Shown one piece after another: positions 5,615 through 7,041 of a DNA stretch of 7,041 bases. A model generated the notes under the pieces. The model saw nothing but the letters and a program-made list of their open reading frames with translations, was not told where the DNA came from and did not search any database. The translations under genes were made by a program, and so were the position numbers. The number at the start of each line of letters is the position of its first letter. Position 1 is the first letter of the stretch. The stretch is taken from positions 1-7,041 of the forward strand of contig CAUWCT010000095.1 of NCBI GenBank assembly GCA_963557065.1, written 5' to 3'. This DNA comes from UMGS1370 sp963557065 (GTDB lineage Bacteria; Bacillota; Clostridia; Lachnospirales; Lachnospiraceae).

Positions 5615-5933
5615 CTTTTTCCCCATACTCTTGAATTTTCTTATTTTTCTTACTTTCTCGAATCACTATATCACCGATAGCGTTCCGAAGCTTAACAATA
5701 TAATCAAAAGCAATGCCTAGCTTCATATCTATATTGCGGATATTGCAGTGCTGAATCAATCCTTCCTCCCTAGTTTCCGGCACTCCCATCTGTTCAAGAC
5801 TTTCTATTGCCTCATTGAGAATAAACTGTGCTTTTTCAAAATCAGTGTCAAAACACTCCAGCTCCATCATCATTGCACGCTTTTCATTCTGCATATCCTT
5901 AATAATCTCACTTGCTAAAGTTTCTTTGTGCAT
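5604..5933 (-). CDS. hypothetical 109-residue helical protein
   Basis: I do not recognise this family. The 109-residue product is acidic to neutral and looks almost wholly alpha-helical. A helix-rich first half (3-50) includes a methionine patch, MMMELE (21-26). There is a short turn with a proline (VPETREEG, 51-58), a second helical segment at about 60-92, and a Lys-rich tail. No enzyme motif, signal peptide or membrane span is seen. The start is the ATG at 5933, with AAGGAG 11 nt upstream; an in-frame ATG 13 codons earlier has no ribosome site. Its last codons (GAT GGA TTA TAA) overlap the ATG of the interrupted small gene, an arrangement that suggests translational coupling. It lies 78 bp after the 43-residue gene. 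Confidence 0.72.
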   Translation of the reverse strand: MHKETLASEIIKDMQNEKRAMMMELECFDTDFEKAQFILNEAIESLEQMGVPETREEGLIQHCNIRNIDMKLGIAFDYIVKLRNAIGDIVIRESKKNKKIQEYGEKDGL

Positions 5934-6011
5934 CTTTATTAATTCTCCTTGATTTCCTGCCGAATAAACCATATAATCAAGGCATATCCGGCTATTGTGT
6001 AGGTGTCCGGG

Positions 6012-6143
6012 TTACTCTGCCTTTGGAGAAGTTGCAGCTTCTTCAAGGGCCTTTTTTGTAATTGCTAACTCTTGAACCACTTTGTCATATGATTCCAACA
6101 TCAAAAAATATCGTTCTTCCGGAATACAAATACATTTTTGCAT
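6012..6143 (-). CDS. hypothetical 43-residue protein
   Basis: This short gene begins with ATG at 6143 directly after GGAGGACACC, a near-ideal ribosome site, and runs 43 codons to TAA. The product starts MQKCICIPEERYFLMLESYD and continues as a helix with coiled-coil-like spacing (KVVQELAITKKALEEAA, 21-37). The two cysteines at 4 and 6 are isolated, so metal binding is not supported. It follows the 68-residue gene by 10 bp, inside the same apparent leftward operon. I do not recognise it; the strong ribosome site and tight packing are the main reasons to call it a gene. Confidence 0.65.
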   Translation of the reverse strand: MQKCICIPEERYFLMLESYDKVVQELAITKKALEEAATSPKAE

Positions 6144-6153
6144 GGTGTCCTCC

Positions 6154-6360
6154 TTAGTACTCTCCTTTGTTTTCTAAAATCTCAACTTCCTGAACAGCTT
6201 CTCCAAATCCATCTAAATCTGTCCATCCCGGTTCATGCTCTTTGAGTGTGATGACTAAATTACCGTTTTTATTGGTTTCAAAACCACAATATCCATTAAT
6301 TCCTATTTCCTGGCAATTTAGCAGAATCTTCGCAATGTCACGAACCTTGTACATCTTCAC
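6154..6360 (-). CDS. hypothetical 68-residue protein, first gene of the leftward operon
   Basis: I do not recognise this family. The preferred start is GTG at 6360, with AGGAGG 10 nt upstream, giving 68 residues; the ATG two codons later (6354) is possible but sits 16 nt from that site. A longer frame from ATG 6411 has no ribosome site. The product (KMYKVRDIAKILLNCQEIG, then GFETNKNGNLVITLKEHEP) reads as an N-terminal helix followed by a beta hairpin and an acidic tail, with no membrane segment. It appears to be the first translated gene behind the promoter at 6535-6563, and the 43-residue gene follows 10 bp later. Confidence 0.68.
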   Translation of the reverse strand: MKMYKVRDIAKILLNCQEIGINGYCGFETNKNGNLVITLKEHEPGWTDLDGFGEAVQEVEILENKGEY

Positions 6361-6403
6361 AGGCTTCCCACCTCCTTTGTATTGGAACAAGCCCCGGCAG
6401 GCT

Positions 6404-6532
6404 TTAAGCATCTAGCAACTTTTGCGGCGTCTCAATCTCTCTTATCCTGTTTCCCGGTGTTATGTTGTACTCTTGCTTTCCCTTGCGGTACTCCCGTCCA
6501 CCTTCGCTTGTTCCGTTTGTTTTATTGTGGCT
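6404..6532 (-). other. start-less 42-codon open stretch, possible gene remnant
   Basis: Between a TGA at 6535-6533 and a TAA at 6406-6404 one minus-strand frame stays open for 42 codons with protein-like composition (for example REYRKGKQEYNITPGNRIREI), but it has no ATG, GTG or usable TTG start. It could be the 3' end of a gene lost to deletion, or an open frame by chance; an open run this long is not rare. It falls in the leader of the leftward operon. The rest of this roughly 290-bp non-coding interval holds the divergent promoters. Confidence 0.25.
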
Positions 6533-6534
6533 TC

Positions 6535-6563
6535 ATTATATATCTATTCCTGTGAATAGTCCA
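6535..6563 (-). promoter_or_regulatory. leftward promoter for the small-gene/integrase operon
   Basis: On the minus strand, TGGACT (6563-6558, four of six -35 matches), a 17-bp spacer and a perfect TATAAT (6540-6535) form a plausible sigma-A promoter. The start would be near 6528, about 170 nt before the 68-residue gene. The spacer is occupied by the palindrome CTATTC-CTGT-GAATAG (6544-6559), so a bound protein would block RNA polymerase. Confidence 0.6.
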
Positions 6564-6631
6564 TTGGCATAATTACTATATTTAAGGAATATATTTGTCA
6601 TTTTTTATATTTACAGGAATAGATTTTTCAT
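6543..6631. promoter_or_regulatory. shared operator with three AGGAATA motifs between divergent promoters
   Basis: An 11-bp perfect inverted repeat links TCTATTCCTGT (6543-6553) with ACAGGAATAGA (6613-6623). A third copy, AGGAATATATTTGTCAT (6585-6601), is a direct repeat of AGGAATAGATTTTTCAT (6615-6631) with 15 of 17 bases equal and a 30-bp offset. One copy lies in the spacer of the leftward promoter and one overlaps the -35 box of the rightward promoter. Repeated short motifs suit a ribbon-helix-helix repressor, and the adjacent gene encodes one; that this protein binds here is inference. Confidence 0.55.
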
Positions 6632-6638
6632 GTATAAT
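6610..6638 (+). promoter_or_regulatory. rightward promoter for the RHH gene
   Basis: TTTACA (6610-6615, one mismatch to TTGACA), a 17-bp spacer and a perfect TATAAT (6633-6638) form a strong sigma-A promoter. Transcription would start near 6645, about 53 nt before the RHH start codon. Confidence 0.75.
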
Positions 6639-6652
6639 CATGGCATAATAGA

Positions 6653-6680
6653 AAAGGTGTATCCATTTTGGACACCCTTT
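6653..6680 (+). promoter_or_regulatory. leader hairpin upstream of the RHH gene
   Basis: AAAGGTGT (6653-6660) pairs with ACACC-C-TTT (6672-6680) across one bulged C, and an inner CCA/TGG (6663-6665, 6669-6671) closes a TTT loop. The stem ends a few bases before the AAGGAAG ribosome site. The lower 3' arm (CCTT) could alternatively pair with AAGG of that site, so a switch in ribosome access is conceivable, though the alternative stem is only 4 bp. Confidence 0.4.
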
Positions 6681-6697
6681 AGAAAGGAAGTGTTGCC

Positions 6698-6925
6698 ATG
6701 CCTGAAGAATCTAAAATTAGCAAAGCACAGCAAAAGGCAGTCCATAAGTATGTAAAAAACAATTATGATAGAATAGATATAACCATTCCAAAAGGACGAA
6801 AAGCAGAAATCAAAGCCCATGCCTCTGCACATGGTGAAAGCGTCAACGCCTTTATCAATCGTGCTATTGATGAAACAATGTCCAGGGATAATGAGCCCGA
6901 TAAGAAAAAAATAGGCAGGAAATAG
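6698..6925 (+). CDS. ribbon-helix-helix (Arc/MetJ-fold) DNA-binding protein
   Basis: The 75-residue product is a likely dimeric DNA-binding protein and transcriptional regulator. A basic N-terminal extension (1-22) precedes the beta strand YDRIDITIP (23-31), helix A RKAEIKAHASAHG (34-46) and helix B SVNAFINRAIDETM (48-61). The pattern GESVNAFINRAI is characteristic of Arc-type RHH proteins. A Lys/Arg-rich tail follows. The ATG has AAGGAAG 7 nt upstream and a strong promoter. The gene is transcribed away from the integrase-side operon, next to repeated operator-like motifs, so autorepression and repression of the leftward operon is the simplest role. A toxin-antitoxin antitoxin is an alternative, but no toxin gene follows within the 116 bp left in the window. 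The fold call is confident; the role is inferred. Confidence 0.85.
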   Translation: MPEESKISKAQQKAVHKYVKNNYDRIDITIPKGRKAEIKAHASAHGESVNAFINRAIDETMSRDNEPDKKKIGRK

Positions 6926-6927
6926 AC

Positions 6928-6964
6928 TTGAATCCTATAACCAGATATGCTATATTGAATATAG
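6928..6964 (+). promoter_or_regulatory. promoter with a 15-bp palindrome over its -10 box
   Basis: TTGAAT (6928-6933), a 17-bp spacer and TATATT (6951-6956) make a plausible promoter directly behind the RHH stop codon. CTATATTGAATATAG (6950-6964) is a perfect 7-bp inverted repeat around a central G and covers the -10 box, as an operator would. The gene it serves lies beyond the window. Confidence 0.45.
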
Positions 6965-7041
6965 AAAGGAAAAGCCAAAGACACAAGGCCTACCCTCTGA
7001 ATAATTAAACTACCTTTTTAGGCAGCCGCTAACTATTCCCA
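6965..7041 (+). other. possible untranslated leader of a gene beyond the window
   Basis: No reading frame with a ribosome site begins here. GCCTA (6988-6992) can pair with TAGGC (7019-7023), and alternatively CTACCT (7010-7015) with AGGCAG (7020-7025) across one mismatch. It may be a structured leader behind the promoter at 6928-6956, but the window ends too soon to tell. Confidence 0.25.

Noticed and set aside
5979..6023. Imperfect long stem AAGGCA...TGCCTT with inner CCGG/CCGG in the gap between the 43- and 109-residue genes
   Set aside because: The arms are short and separated by unequal internal loops, part of it is coding sequence, and no T-run or ribosome site is tied to it.
6638..6832. 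64-codon minus-strand hydrophobic frame across the RHH promoter region
   Set aside because: It is antisense to the RHH gene and its promoter, has no ribosome site, and its hydrophobicity reflects A/T-rich complement.
6975..6983. CCAAAGACA near the right edge, complementary to the TGTCTTTGG in the GTCT repeat block
   Set aside because: A single 9-bp match over 3 kb without the phased copies is too weak to call an arm site or element end.
6763..6984. 73-codon minus-strand frame opposite the RHH gene
   Set aside because: It overlaps the well-supported RHH gene completely and has no credible ribosome site.
6698..7041. RHH protein as antitoxin of a toxin-antitoxin pair
   Set aside because: No toxin frame follows it within the window, and a separate promoter begins directly after its stop codon.

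Overview
The window looks like a chromosome segment of a low-to-medium GC Firmicute, most likely a gut clostridium (Lachnospiraceae or close relative). This rests on the gene order ylxM-ffh-rpsP-khpA-rimM-trmD, strong AGGAGG-type ribosome sites, sigma-A promoters, and a Tn916-like integrase. The genus cannot be fixed from the sequence alone.

Region 1 (9-3702, all on the minus strand) is core chromosome. Reading leftward from a near-consensus promoter at 3674-3702, it encodes YlxM and Ffh (signal recognition particle), ribosomal protein bS16, the small KH-domain RNA-binding protein KhpA, the 16S maturation factor RimM and the tRNA m1G37 methyltransferase TrmD. A strong hairpin plus T-run between khpA and rimM probably attenuates transcription, so rimM-trmD may be expressed less than ffh-rpsP-khpA. 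rplS, the usual next gene, would lie beyond the left edge.

Region 2 (about 3703-3848) is the junction between core and accessory DNA. It holds a perfect LexA-like palindrome, two blocks of 10-bp-phased GTCTTTG-type repeats separated by an A/T tract, and TGCAACA repeats next to the integrase stop codon. This is the layout expected of an attachment site with integrase arm sites, but no second att copy is in view.

Region 3 (3849-6532, minus strand) is the end of an integrated mobile element, visibly richer in A+T. It carries a complete 406-residue tyrosine integrase preceded by a potential H-type RNA pseudoknot. Upstream are unrecognised small genes of 70, 35, 109, 43 and 68 codons, plus a paralogue of the 35-residue gene broken by an in-frame TAA. 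They are closely packed and probably transcribed leftward from a promoter at 6535-6563.

Region 4 (6535-7041) is a divergent control region. The leftward promoter lies back to back with a rightward promoter for a 75-residue ribbon-helix-helix protein. Copies of an AGGAATA motif overlap both promoters, so the RHH protein may be a shared repressor of itself and of the integrase-side operon. A second promoter with a 15-bp palindrome over its -10 box starts after the RHH gene and points to a gene beyond the window. No complete defence system or other named novel system is visible. The less ordinary signals are the integrase-leader pseudoknot, the divergent operator, the junction repeats and the broken tandem small gene.
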